Shown here: positions 1-6,771 of the stretch, piece after piece
Position numbering within the stretch: position 1 is the first letter of the stretch
Layout of the letters: every line of letters begins with the position of its first letter
Assembly: GCA_030692905.1 (NCBI GenBank)
Contig: JAUYBT010000114.1
Span: forward strand, 1-7,393
Length of the DNA: 7,393 nucleotides
From: Bacteroidales bacterium
GTDB lineage: Bacteria > Bacteroidota > Bacteroidia > Bacteroidales > VadinHA17
Reading direction: 5' to 3'
Program-made: the position numbers and the translations under genes
The notes under the pieces: generated by a model
What the model was told of the DNA's origin: nothing
The model's input: the letters and a program-made list of their open reading frames with translations, nothing else
The model's database searches: none

Positions 1-129
1 AAGGAGGGTGATCAGGCTGTATATCTGCAGAATAGCGCAATTGAGATTGAATTCAACAAGGAAAAATATATTGTAGTGCCACATTCGGCTATTTTAATTC
101 TCCTAAGAGATGATGGACTTTTCGAATAG
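1..129 (+). CDS. C-terminal end of an unidentified protein (5' truncated by window edge)
   Basis: Reading frame 1 is open from the first base to a TAG at 127-129 and gives 42 codons. The visible tail has alternating hydrophobic and polar residues (IEIEF, KYIVV, then PHSAILILL) and ends in RDDGLFE. A valine-proline-histidine-serine turn followed by a hydrophobic strand resembles the last strands of the C-terminal beta-sandwich of many glycoside hydrolases. That is only a resemblance; the family cannot be named from 42 residues. The gene converges on the DUF1343 gene with 59 bp between the stop codons, and I see no convincing terminator hairpin there. The frame is real as far as the uninterrupted reading and plausible composition show. 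Confidence 0.55.
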   Translation, partial: KEGDQAVYLQNSAIEIEFNKEKYIVVPHSAILILLRDDGLFE

Positions 130-188
130 AAAAGTTAATAGCTCATCTTCCAAAAAATAGTCTTTAACACAAGCCAATTGTTCAATTA

Positions 189-1364
189 TTATTCAGGGTA
201 AACAGCAAAGTGACGGAATTCATTCCTGAACTCTTCAATTTCATGCGACCATTTCTCTTTCTCAATTCTGATATTTTTTCTGTTTAATAATGTTTCCCTC
301 ATCCCGGAATCCCCCGACAAAATATCGAAAGGCATAAGGCTATACTCATACTCATATGGAGGCAGGTTGAATTTTAGAGAATCAGGTGCTGATGTTTCAA
401 TTATCGCGTCAAATATTTCTAATGCAATCCCGACAGTCTTAAATAGATTGATGTCAGTAACATGTATCTGCAGACCATTGCAAAGCTCCCCGCAGAACTT
501 GTGAAAAGTCGGGATGAAATTATGTATCCTGAATGCACACCCTTCAATATTGCGCGCATCAAGATTCTTTTTTAGTTTTTCTGCATCAATAAACGGAGCA
601 CCGAAAAGCTCAAAAGGTATTGTTGTTCCTCTTCCTTCAGAAAGATTTAGCGCCTCAATAAGAACCGTTCCCGGATAGACAATAGCTGTCTGGATAGTTG
701 GCATATTTGGCGAGGGTAAAACCCACGGAAGCCCGGTTTCACTGAATAATGAAGATCTCCTCCAGTTTTTCATCCAGACAATGTTAAGATCACATCGGGG
801 GTAATACTTTTCCTTTATCCAAAGAGCCATTTCGCCTATTGTCATCCGGTGGCATAAGGGGATCGATGCTCCTCCAACAAAAGTAAAAAACTCTTTCTTC
901 AGCACCGGCCCGTCAAACGGGAGGCTGCCTATTGGATTTGGTCTGTCGAGCAGCCAAACCGGAATCCCTGCTTCAGAACAGGCTTCAATACATAGTTTAA
1001 CTGTCCAGATATATGTGTATAATCGGGCACCAACATCCTGAAGGTCAATTAATAAAACATCAATATCCTTAAGCATTTCAGGTGCCGGTTTACGATGTTC
1101 ACCATAAAGGCTGTAAAGAGGAATTTTATAAAACGGATGTCTCTGACTTCGCCACTCTATCATGTTATCCTGGGTTTGCCCATGAATACCATGCTGAGGT
1201 CCAAAGATTGCAGATAACATGCAATCACTACGTTGAAAAAAGATATCAGTAATATGTGAAAAGTCTTTTGTGATACTTGGAGCATGACACAGAATCCCAA
1301 TTCTTTTCCCTTTCAACGCAGAAGGAAAATGATCCGATATAATTTCCAGACCCGTAAGTACCAT
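189..1364 (-). CDS. DUF1343 family protein, NamZ-like (GH171) exo-beta-N-acetylmuramidase homologue, cytoplasmic PQHG variant
   Basis: This 391-residue protein matches the DUF1343/NamZ family along its whole length. Landmarks are GPQHG (55-59), the LLIDLQDVGARLYTYIWT block (104-121), LDRPNPIG (139-146), LPSPNMPT (216-223), YPGTVLIEALNLSEGRGT (230-247) and FELFGAPFID (251-260). Characterised NamZ enzymes remove terminal N-acetylmuramic acid from peptidoglycan fragments and combine a Rossmann-like domain with a second subdomain. Two features differ from them. The usual PEHG motif is PQHG here, so a conserved acidic residue has become Gln57. There is also no signal peptide: the protein enters the fold directly, and no ATG, GTG or TTG lies in frame before the stop codon at 1425-1427. 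It is therefore probably cytoplasmic. No muropeptide-recycling genes (nagZ, murQ, amgK) are visible nearby. Family membership is sure; the exact substrate is not. Confidence 0.9.
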   Translation of the reverse strand: MVLTGLEIISDHFPSALKGKRIGILCHAPSITKDFSHITDIFFQRSDCMLSAIFGPQHGIHGQTQDNMIEWRSQRHPFYKIPLYSLYGEHRKPAPEMLKDIDVLLIDLQDVGARLYTYIWTVKLCIEACSEAGIPVWLLDRPNPIGSLPFDGPVLKKEFFTFVGGASIPLCHRMTIGEMALWIKEKYYPRCDLNIVWMKNWRRSSLFSETGLPWVLPSPNMPTIQTAIVYPGTVLIEALNLSEGRGTTIPFELFGAPFIDAEKLKKNLDARNIEGCAFRIHNFIPTFHKFCGELCNGLQIHVTDINLFKTVGIALEIFDAIIETSAPDSLKFNLPPYEYEYSLMPFDILSGDSGMRETLLNRKNIRIEKEKWSHEIEEFRNEFRHFAVYPE

Positions 1365-1381
1365 AGCAGAGATTTTATAAG

Positions 1382-1389
1382 CAAATATA
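1382..1389 (-). promoter_or_regulatory. Candidate Bacteroidota -7 promoter box for the DUF1343 gene
   Basis: On the minus strand the sequence reads TATATTTG, a match to the Bacteroidota housekeeping sigma -7 consensus TAnnTTTG. It ends 17 bases before the ATG at 1364, which would give a very short leader of about 10-12 nt. I find no clear TTG-type -33 element at the expected 19-21 bp upstream, and the AT-rich context makes chance matches likely. Confidence 0.45.
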
Positions 1390-1452
1390 TAATTATCAGT
1401 CTGAAATGATCTATAACATATATTTTATTAATTAAAAATGATTATTCTTTCA

Positions 1453-1460
1453 TAAGTTTG
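1453..1460 (+). promoter_or_regulatory. Candidate Bacteroidota -7 promoter box for the nucleotidase/queE/OmpA transcript
   Basis: TAAGTTTG matches TAnnTTTG and ends 17 bases before the ATG at 1478. No convincing -33 TTG is seen upstream. It sits opposite the candidate box of the divergent gene, so the 113-bp spacer 1365-1477 appears to hold two back-to-back promoters. The start codon is preceded by an AT-rich stretch without a Shine-Dalgarno sequence, as is usual in Bacteroidota. Confidence 0.45.
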
Positions 1461-1477
1461 GGCATTAAAAATTATTT

Positions 1478-3253
1478 ATGGATATGAATATAAGATCACT
1501 TAGTCTGCTGACTTCAAAATTAATATTGATAATGCTTCTGGTTTCCTGTTCGGGAACCGGTAATAAGAGTATCAGTATTCTCGAAACAACAGATGTTCAT
1601 GGAGTTATCCTTCCTTATGATTACATCGAAAAAGAAAAATTAAATGCTTCTCTTGCATCTTCTTTCACCTATATCAGGCAGATGAGAGAGGAAAAGGATG
1701 CAACCATACTTCTTGATGATGGTGACAACCTCCAGGGTCAGCCGGAAGTTTATTACTACAATTTCATCGATACAGTTTCACCACATTTTTTAGCTGAAGT
1801 AATGAATTACATGGGTTATGATGCCGGTACAGTGGGAAACCATGATGTGGAGGCAGGACATGCAGTTTACGACAGGTTAGTTAAAAAGTATAACTTTCCT
1901 TTACTTGCTGCAAATGCAATCGATATCAAAACAGGAAAACCATATTTTAAACCTTACTATATTATTGTAAAAGAGGGAATTAAAATTGCTGTATTTGGTC
2001 TTGTAACTCCGGCTATCCCAAATTGGCTGCCTCAGGAACTATATGCAGGAATTGAATTCAGGGATATGGTTGAAACCGCTAAACTTTGGATGCCGGTTAT
2101 CTTAAATGAAAAGCCCGACCTGGTTGTGGGGCTCTTTCATTCCGGTTGGGACAGGTCGAGAGAAGAGTCTCAGAAGAGTGATCCTTTAACCGAGAATGGT
2201 TCTGCAGCAGTTGCTTACAATGTTCCCGGCTTCGACATAATTTTTAATGGTCATGATCATAGACTGGCTAATGAAAAATTTGTAAATACTGATGGAGATA
2301 CCGTACTGATACTAGACGGTGGAAGCAAGTCGGAAAAAATAGCCCAGGCTGATATAACCTTCAGTTCCAGGAAGATTAAAGGAAAAAGACAGAGGAAAAT
2401 AACCGGTCAGATAATTAATGTTGCTGATTTCAAGCCCGATCCTGAATTTATTACCAGATTCACTCCGCAACATAAAATTATTGATGGATACGTGAACCGT
2501 GTAATTGGTAATTCATCTGCAACCATCTCATCACGTGATGCATATTTTGGTCCATCTGCTTTTATAGACATGATTCATTCAATACAACTTAAAATAACAG
2601 GAGCCGACATTTCATTTGCTGCGCCATTGTCCTTTGATGTTCAGATTTCTGAAGGTCCGATAACTGTGGGAGATATGTTCAAATTATACAGGTTTGAAAA
2701 TATGCTTTATACTATGACTATGTCAGGAGAAGAGATTCAGAAGTATCTTGAATATTCATATTCTGAATGGTTTAATACGATGAATGGCCCGGGTAATGCA
2801 CTGCTTAAATTACGTGCCGGAAAAGATGGGAAACCTCTTATTACAGATGGAAAAGCATGGCTGAAAAACCAGCCCTACAATTTTGATTCAGCTGCCGGAA
2901 TTGACTATACGGTAGACGTTAGCAAACCTGAGGGAGCAAGAATTATTATTAGTGGTTTTACTGATGGCAGGCCTTTTGAAAGAAATAAAATATATAAAGT
3001 GGCCGTTAACTCATACCGTGGAAACGGCGGCGGCGGACATTTTACAGAAGGTGCAGGAATTAAAAATGAGGAACTAAGATCAAGACTTGTATCTTCAACC
3101 GACAGGGATCTGAGATATTATATTTTAAAATCAATTGAAGCAAAAAAAACGGTCAATCCGGAACCATTAAACAACTGGAAAATCATTCCGGAAAAGTGGG
3201 TAAAGACATCTGTACCCCGTGAATATGCACTGCTGTTTGGAACTGAAAAATAG
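1478..3253 (+). CDS. Lipoprotein 5'-nucleotidase / 2',3'-cyclic-nucleotide phosphodiesterase (UshA/CpdB family)
   Basis: This 591-residue lipoprotein is predicted to hydrolyse extracytoplasmic nucleotides or cyclic nucleotides, releasing phosphate and nucleosides. Residues 1-24 form a lipoprotein signal: a hydrophobic run followed by the lipobox LVSC with Cys24, then SGTG. The N-terminal calcineurin-like metallophosphatase domain has all its metal-ligand motifs: TDVHG (Asp39, His41), DGDN (81-84), GNHD (120-123), FHSGWD (His221) and NGHDH (257-261). The C-terminal nucleotidase domain, about 335-560, has the substrate-side motifs LYRFENMLYTM (403-413) and NSYRGNGGGGHF (511-522). Length and domain order are normal for the family. 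The start at 1478 gives a proper signal; a second ATG two codons later is also possible. It is the first gene of a three-gene run, with queE starting 19 bp after its stop. Nucleobase and exact ester preference cannot be read from the sequence. Confidence 0.93.
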   Translation: MDMNIRSLSLLTSKLILIMLLVSCSGTGNKSISILETTDVHGVILPYDYIEKEKLNASLASSFTYIRQMREEKDATILLDDGDNLQGQPEVYYYNFIDTVSPHFLAEVMNYMGYDAGTVGNHDVEAGHAVYDRLVKKYNFPLLAANAIDIKTGKPYFKPYYIIVKEGIKIAVFGLVTPAIPNWLPQELYAGIEFRDMVETAKLWMPVILNEKPDLVVGLFHSGWDRSREESQKSDPLTENGSAAVAYNVPGFDIIFNGHDHRLANEKFVNTDGDTVLILDGGSKSEKIAQADITFSSRKIKGKRQRKITGQIINVADFKPDPEFITRFTPQHKIIDGYVNRVIGNSSATISSRDAYFGPSAFIDMIHSIQLKITGADISFAAPLSFDVQISEGPITVGDMFKLYRFENMLYTMTMSGEEIQKYLEYSYSEWFNTMNGPGNALLKLRAGKDGKPLITDGKAWLKNQPYNFDSAAGIDYTVDVSKPEGARIIISGFTDGRPFERNKIYKVAVNSYRGNGGGGHFTEGAGIKNEELRSRLVSSTDRDLRYYILKSIEAKKTVNPEPLNNWKIIPEKWVKTSVPREYALLFGTEK

Positions 3254-3272
3254 ATTTTGTAATTTCAATGTA

Positions 3273-3902
3273 ATGGAAAAAGATTCAAATTTAATACCAG
3301 ATGGAGGCAAGCTCCCGTTAGTGGAGGAATTTTTTTCATTACAGGGCGAAGGTTATCATACCGGGAAAGCAGCATATTTTATAAGGTTAGGGGGATGCGA
3401 TGTCGGATGCAGCTGGTGTGATTCACGTTTTTCATGGAACCCGGACCTCCACCCAATGATAGAAACTGAATCAATTATCGATCGCATAACAAAATCCGGT
3501 ACAGATTCTGTAGTTGTTACTGGTGGTGAACCGCTTATGTGGAACCTCGATTATTTATGCTCAGGTTTGAAGGAAAAGAATATTAGCACTTATATTGAAA
3601 CATCAGGAGCATATCCTCTAAGCGGAGAGTGGAACTGGATATGCATATCACCGAAAAAAAATATGCCACCGGTTAATGAAATTTGTATAGTTGCAGACGA
3701 GCTGAAAGTAATAATTCTGGATAAAACAGATTTTGAGTGGGCAGAAAAATATCGTGGGATGGTCAACAGTAAATGCAGATTATTCCTCCAACCTGAATGG
3801 AGCCGATTCGAAACAATTATTCCTGAAATTGTTGAATACGTCAAGAGAAACTCCATCTGGAGAATCTCCCTTCAGGTGCATAAATATATGCACATACCAT
3901 AA
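3273..3902 (+). CDS. queE: 7-carboxy-7-deazaguanine synthase QueE (radical SAM)
   Basis: QueE converts 6-carboxy-5,6,7,8-tetrahydropterin to 7-carboxy-7-deazaguanine, a step towards preQ0 and queuosine in tRNA. It is a cytoplasmic radical-SAM enzyme. The protein is 209 residues, the usual QueE size. It opens with the family block EEFFSLQGEGYHTGKAAYFIRLGG, followed by the 4Fe-4S cysteine motif C-x3-C-x2-C (Cys42, Cys46, Cys49). Further motifs are TGGEPL (83-88, SAM binding), YIETSG (107-112), SPKK (126-129), LQPEW (172-176) and the C-terminal SLQVHKYMHIP, where QTHK is more usual. I chose the ATG at 3273. An earlier in-frame ATG at 3219 would add 18 unconvincing residues and overlap the upstream gene. 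No queC, queD or queF is visible in the window. The next gene starts 7 bp after the stop, suggesting co-transcription. Confidence 0.95.
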   Translation: MEKDSNLIPDGGKLPLVEEFFSLQGEGYHTGKAAYFIRLGGCDVGCSWCDSRFSWNPDLHPMIETESIIDRITKSGTDSVVVTGGEPLMWNLDYLCSGLKEKNISTYIETSGAYPLSGEWNWICISPKKNMPPVNEICIVADELKVIILDKTDFEWAEKYRGMVNSKCRLFLQPEWSRFETIIPEIVEYVKRNSIWRISLQVHKYMHIP

Positions 3903-3909
3903 AGCAGGC

Positions 3910-5847
3910 ATGAAGCATCTTTATATCATATTACTCATCATAATTTCCTGTACGGTAACACACACCGGCTATTCTCAGGGTTTTCATACATCTTCCGGCA
4001 AAGCCCTTAAGGCATATAATGAGGGAGTTACTGCATTTGATTATCTCGATTATATTAAAGCTGAAATTTATTTCAGGGAAGCCATCTCAATCGATAAGAG
4101 ATTCTATGAAGCATATATGATGCTTGGTGAACTGATGGCAAAACGGAGGAGATATAGCGAGGCTTCATTAAATTATAAGGTTGCAGTAAAGATCGATTCG
4201 CTGTATTTTAAACCTTTCTATTTCAACCTGGCCAATACCGAAATGATGTCAGGGGAATATTATAATGCACTTATTCATTTCAATGTTTATCTCGCTCAGA
4301 CAGGAATGTCGGAAAAGAATAAAATCATTGCAGCTAAAAGTGTAAAAAACTGCGAATTTGCTTTAAAAGCAATGAAAAACCCGGTGCCGTTTAATCCTGT
4401 CAGTATAGGCAGTTCAATCAATACCGGTGATGATGAATACTGGCCTTCAATAACGGCTGATGGTCAGACACTGATGTTTACAAGACAACCAGCTATAACT
4501 GATAACCCGGCACCTTCTGGACAAGTTCAGGAGGATTTTTATTTAAGCTATTTTTCGGATAATTCATGGCAAAAAGCATTTAATGCAGGCGCTCCGCTTA
4601 ATACCAGACAAAATGAAGGGGCTCAGACTCTTTCATCAAACGGCAATTATATGTATTTTACTGCCTGCGACCGGCCTGGTGGCTTAGGAAGCTGTGACAT
4701 CTATTTTTCAGCTTTTAATGAAGGAAAATGGTCAGAACCCTCGAACCTGAGGAGCCCGGTGAATAGTTCCTACTGGGAATCACAACCATCAATAAGTGCT
4801 GATGGCAAAACGCTGTTCTTTTCAAGTGGCCGCCCTGGTGGTTTAGGGGGAAAAGACCTTTGGTTTTCAAGAATGAATGATAAAAATCTGTGGACGGATC
4901 CGGTTAACCTTGGGAACACCATAAATACAGATGGAGATGAAATGTCACCTTTTATTCATTTCGACGGTAGAACTCTGTATTTCGCTTCTGATGGAAGAAC
5001 AGGTATGGGTGGTTTTGATATTTATATGACCAGGATGAATGATGACAGTACCTGGACGGAACCACAAAACCTTGGTTATCCTATCAACACCTATAATGAT
5101 GAAATGGGACTTGTAATCGAGTCAGGAGGGCAAAAAGCGTATTTCTCCTCAATCAGGGATAAATTGAACGGTAAAGACATTTTCTGTTTTAACCTCTATG
5201 AATCTGTCAGACCAAGTCCTGTCTCTTATATGAAGGGCAAGGTATACGACAAAGAGACCGGAAAATTGTTAAAGGCAAATTATGAATTAATTAACCTTTC
5301 AACAGGCAAGGTGACAATTAAAAGTTCTACTGACGGAACGGGGAATTTTCTGGTTTGTCTGCCATCAGGATATAATTACGGGATTAATGTCAGCAAAGCC
5401 GGGTACCTTTTCTATTCCGAAAATTTTATGTTTGAAGGGCAACATACAGTTGTGGAGCCATATATTAAAAGGATAAGTCTGAAACCGCTTAAAGTAGGAG
5501 AGAAGATGCAGCTCACAAATGTATTTTATGAAATTGACTCCTGGCAATTAAAGAAGGAATCTACGTCAGAATTAAATAATCTGGCAAACCTACTTTCAGA
5601 CAATAAAGACCTTATTATGGAAATAGGAGGTTATACCGATTCAACAGGGTCAGCCGGATATAATCTGGTTTTATCGGGAAAAAGAGCACTTTCGGTTGTT
5701 AATTACCTTATAGATAAAGGGATATCTCCTGACAGGCTTAAATATAATGGATATGGGAACACATCACCAATCGGGGATAATGTAACTATTGAGGGTAGGA
5801 AACTAAACAGAAGGACTGAAGCTAAAATTATTGAACGAAAAAAATAA
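3910..5847 (+). CDS. PorE-like envelope protein: TPR, five PD40 propeller blades, CRD-like domain and OmpA peptidoglycan-binding domain
   Basis: This 645-residue exported protein probably links the outer membrane or a secretion machine to peptidoglycan. Domains in order: signal sequence (1-22); about three TPR units (32-134); five PD40/WD40-like blades centred on YWPSITADGQTLMF (177-190), NEGAQTLSSNGNYMYF (235-250), SQPSISADGKTLFF (291-304), MSPFIHFDGRTLYF (345-358) and MGLVIESGGQKAYF (399-412); a carboxypeptidase-regulatory-like beta-sandwich (440-525); and an OmpA C-terminal domain (535-643). The OmpA domain keeps the peptidoglycan ligands Asp577 and Arg592 and the final NRR (633-635), but has GYTD where GHTD is usual. 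This is the domain order of the type IX secretion protein PorE. The ATG at 3910 fits because a signal sequence follows at once; the open frame running back into queE has no such feature. Signal type is ambiguous: IISC with Cys14 could be a lipobox, or signal peptidase I could cut near YSQG (21-24). PorE orthology is inferred, since paralogous OmpA/PD40 proteins are common. Confidence 0.88.
   Translation: MKHLYIILLIIISCTVTHTGYSQGFHTSSGKALKAYNEGVTAFDYLDYIKAEIYFREAISIDKRFYEAYMMLGELMAKRRRYSEASLNYKVAVKIDSLYFKPFYFNLANTEMMSGEYYNALIHFNVYLAQTGMSEKNKIIAAKSVKNCEFALKAMKNPVPFNPVSIGSSINTGDDEYWPSITADGQTLMFTRQPAITDNPAPSGQVQEDFYLSYFSDNSWQKAFNAGAPLNTRQNEGAQTLSSNGNYMYFTACDRPGGLGSCDIYFSAFNEGKWSEPSNLRSPVNSSYWESQPSISADGKTLFFSSGRPGGLGGKDLWFSRMNDKNLWTDPVNLGNTINTDGDEMSPFIHFDGRTLYFASDGRTGMGGFDIYMTRMNDDSTWTEPQNLGYPINTYNDEMGLVIESGGQKAYFSSIRDKLNGKDIFCFNLYESVRPSPVSYMKGKVYDKETGKLLKANYELINLSTGKVTIKSSTDGTGNFLVCLPSGYNYGINVSKAGYLFYSENFMFEGQHTVVEPYIKRISLKPLKVGEKMQLTNVFYEIDSWQLKKESTSELNNLANLLSDNKDLIMEIGGYTDSTGSAGYNLVLSGKRALSVVNYLIDKGISPDRLKYNGYGNTSPIGDNVTIEGRKLNRRTEAKIIERKK
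4672..4869 (+). repeat. Imperfect direct repeat encoding adjacent propeller blades
   Basis: Two 39-bp copies, at 4672-4710 and 4831-4869, encode RPGGLGSCDIYFS and RPGGLGGKDLWFS. By hand alignment 27 of 39 bases match. A weaker third copy at 4990-5028 encodes DGRTGMGGFDIYM. These are the blade-closing strands of consecutive PD40 repeats and reflect internal duplication within the OmpA-family gene, not a mobile or regulatory repeat. Confidence 0.7.
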
Positions 5848-5849
5848 AA

Positions 5850-5880
5850 AAATGGCCGTCTATTGGTGAGGCGGCCATTT
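5850..5880. terminator. Bidirectional rho-independent terminator between convergent genes
   Basis: An 11-bp stem (5850-5860 with 5870-5880, one G-U pair) with GC-rich core GGCCG/CGGCC encloses a 9-nt loop. Its outer A-T pairs merge with an A-rich run at 5841-5852, which is a long U tract when read on the minus strand. It therefore looks strongest for the histidine-kinase transcript. On the plus strand it starts 3 bp after the OmpA-family stop codon and ends in UUUC AUUUC, a weaker but plausible terminator for the three-gene transcript. Confidence 0.85.
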
Positions 5881-5931
5881 CATTTCATGTTAATTGAACT
5901 CAGACATTGACATTAATAACTTTTGTTTGAA

Positions 5932-6768
5932 TCAGATAGCGATCATTGTATTTACATATTTTTTGATATTAACATCGGAGCTTGCTATCATCTTAGACGG
6001 TACAGAAAAATAGATTCCTGCTCCTGTAAGACCATTACATTCAATCCAGATAGTTCCCCCCAACATTTGAATAAGCTTCTTGGCCAGGGTGATATTAATC
6101 GCTGTATACGTATCATTGTATAGTGTAAGCGATTCATTCAAATCTTCAGAATGAAGAAATTCTTTGCATTTGAAATAACCCTGGCCGGAATCGAGAACAT
6201 AAAAGGTCACCTTGTCATCCCTGAAATAGTAACCAATCTTAATATACCCTGATTTTGTGTTTTTTATTGAATTCTGAAACAGACTGCGAATTACCCTGAA
6301 AATCCTGTTTTTATCAACAAAAACCTCATCTGAATTATAAAACTGGATCTCAGTTACCAGTTCTACATCAGTGTGATCCTCTTTCCTTATTTCTTCCCTG
6401 AATTCAGAAAGAAGGTCATCAAGCAAATTATCGAGTTTACAGATTTTTGAATCAGTTTTTGAATTACCCGTATCAATTATTGCCGAATCAAAAAAACTAT
6501 CGAATAGCCCTATTAGTTGTTCACATGAACTTATAATCTGATTACTGAATTCCTCTCGTTCTGAATTGTTACTATAATTTTTTTTCATCAGATATGAAAA
6601 CGCCACAATTACATTCATGTGCGTTCTCATCTCATGAGACATGCCTCTTAAAATTGTCGGACAGTTTATCATTATATTATTCAATGAATTCATAGCTTTC
6701 TCCATATCCCTGATATTCAATTGTGAATTTTTCCCTGCGCTGGTATCATTTACCTGAAGTTCTAACAT
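5932..6768 (-). CDS. Small cytoplasmic histidine-kinase-like protein with degenerate ATP-lid (G2) box
   Basis: This 278-residue protein consists of little more than a HisKA dimerisation region and an HATPase domain. It has no signal peptide, membrane segment or recognisable sensor domain. The H box is GMSHEMRTHMN (42-52), with phospho-acceptor His45, acidic Glu46 and Thr49 kept, but with His50 where proline is standard. The N box LFQNSIKNT (163-171) keeps Asn166. The G1 box DSGQG (193-197) is intact. The stretch that should read GTGLGLAISKKLV instead reads YTAINITLAKKLI (221-233), so the three G2 glycines are Tyr221, Ala223 and Asn225. The later LGG (236-238) and GAG (249-251) are kept. Nucleotide reading shows no frameshift there. 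No response regulator is visible. The gene starts 21 bp after a co-directional TPR gene, so the two are likely co-transcribed, and it ends before the hairpin at 5850-5880. It may be a weak kinase or a pseudokinase; activity cannot be judged from sequence alone. Confidence 0.82.
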   Translation of the reverse strand: MLELQVNDTSAGKNSQLNIRDMEKAMNSLNNIMINCPTILRGMSHEMRTHMNVIVAFSYLMKKNYSNNSEREEFSNQIISSCEQLIGLFDSFFDSAIIDTGNSKTDSKICKLDNLLDDLLSEFREEIRKEDHTDVELVTEIQFYNSDEVFVDKNRIFRVIRSLFQNSIKNTKSGYIKIGYYFRDDKVTFYVLDSGQGYFKCKEFLHSEDLNESLTLYNDTYTAINITLAKKLIQMLGGTIWIECNGLTGAGIYFSVPSKMIASSDVNIKKYVNTMIAI

Positions 6769-6771
6769 GAA

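Noticed and set aside
130..188. Possible terminator between the left-edge gene and the DUF1343 gene
   Set aside because: Only a weak 5-bp GTTAA/TTAAC inverted repeat is present, with no GC core and no adjoining U tract.
3219..3272. Longer QueE start at 3219
   Set aside because: It would overlap the end of the nucleotidase gene and add 18 Cys/Asn-rich residues with no match to QueE; the ATG at 3273 gives the normal family length.
3590..3856. Minus-strand open frame of 88 codons inside queE
   Set aside because: It is antisense to conserved QueE sequence and has implausible composition.
3733..3909. Upstream extension of the OmpA-family gene into queE
   Set aside because: The extension lies in a second frame over conserved QueE sequence and would bury the signal sequence; the ATG at 3910 places it at the N-terminus.
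5365..5547. Minus-strand open frame of 60 codons inside the OmpA-family gene
   Set aside because: It is antisense to the CRD-like and OmpA-linking region, which is clearly coding on the plus strand.
5923..6123. Plus-strand open frame of 66 codons
   Set aside because: It is antisense to the conserved HATPase region of the kinase-like gene and has no signal, promoter or family features.
5932..6768. Kinase-like gene as a decayed pseudogene
   Set aside because: The frame is complete, without frameshift or premature stop, and most HATPase motifs are intact; specific residue changes do not suffice to call it a pseudogene.
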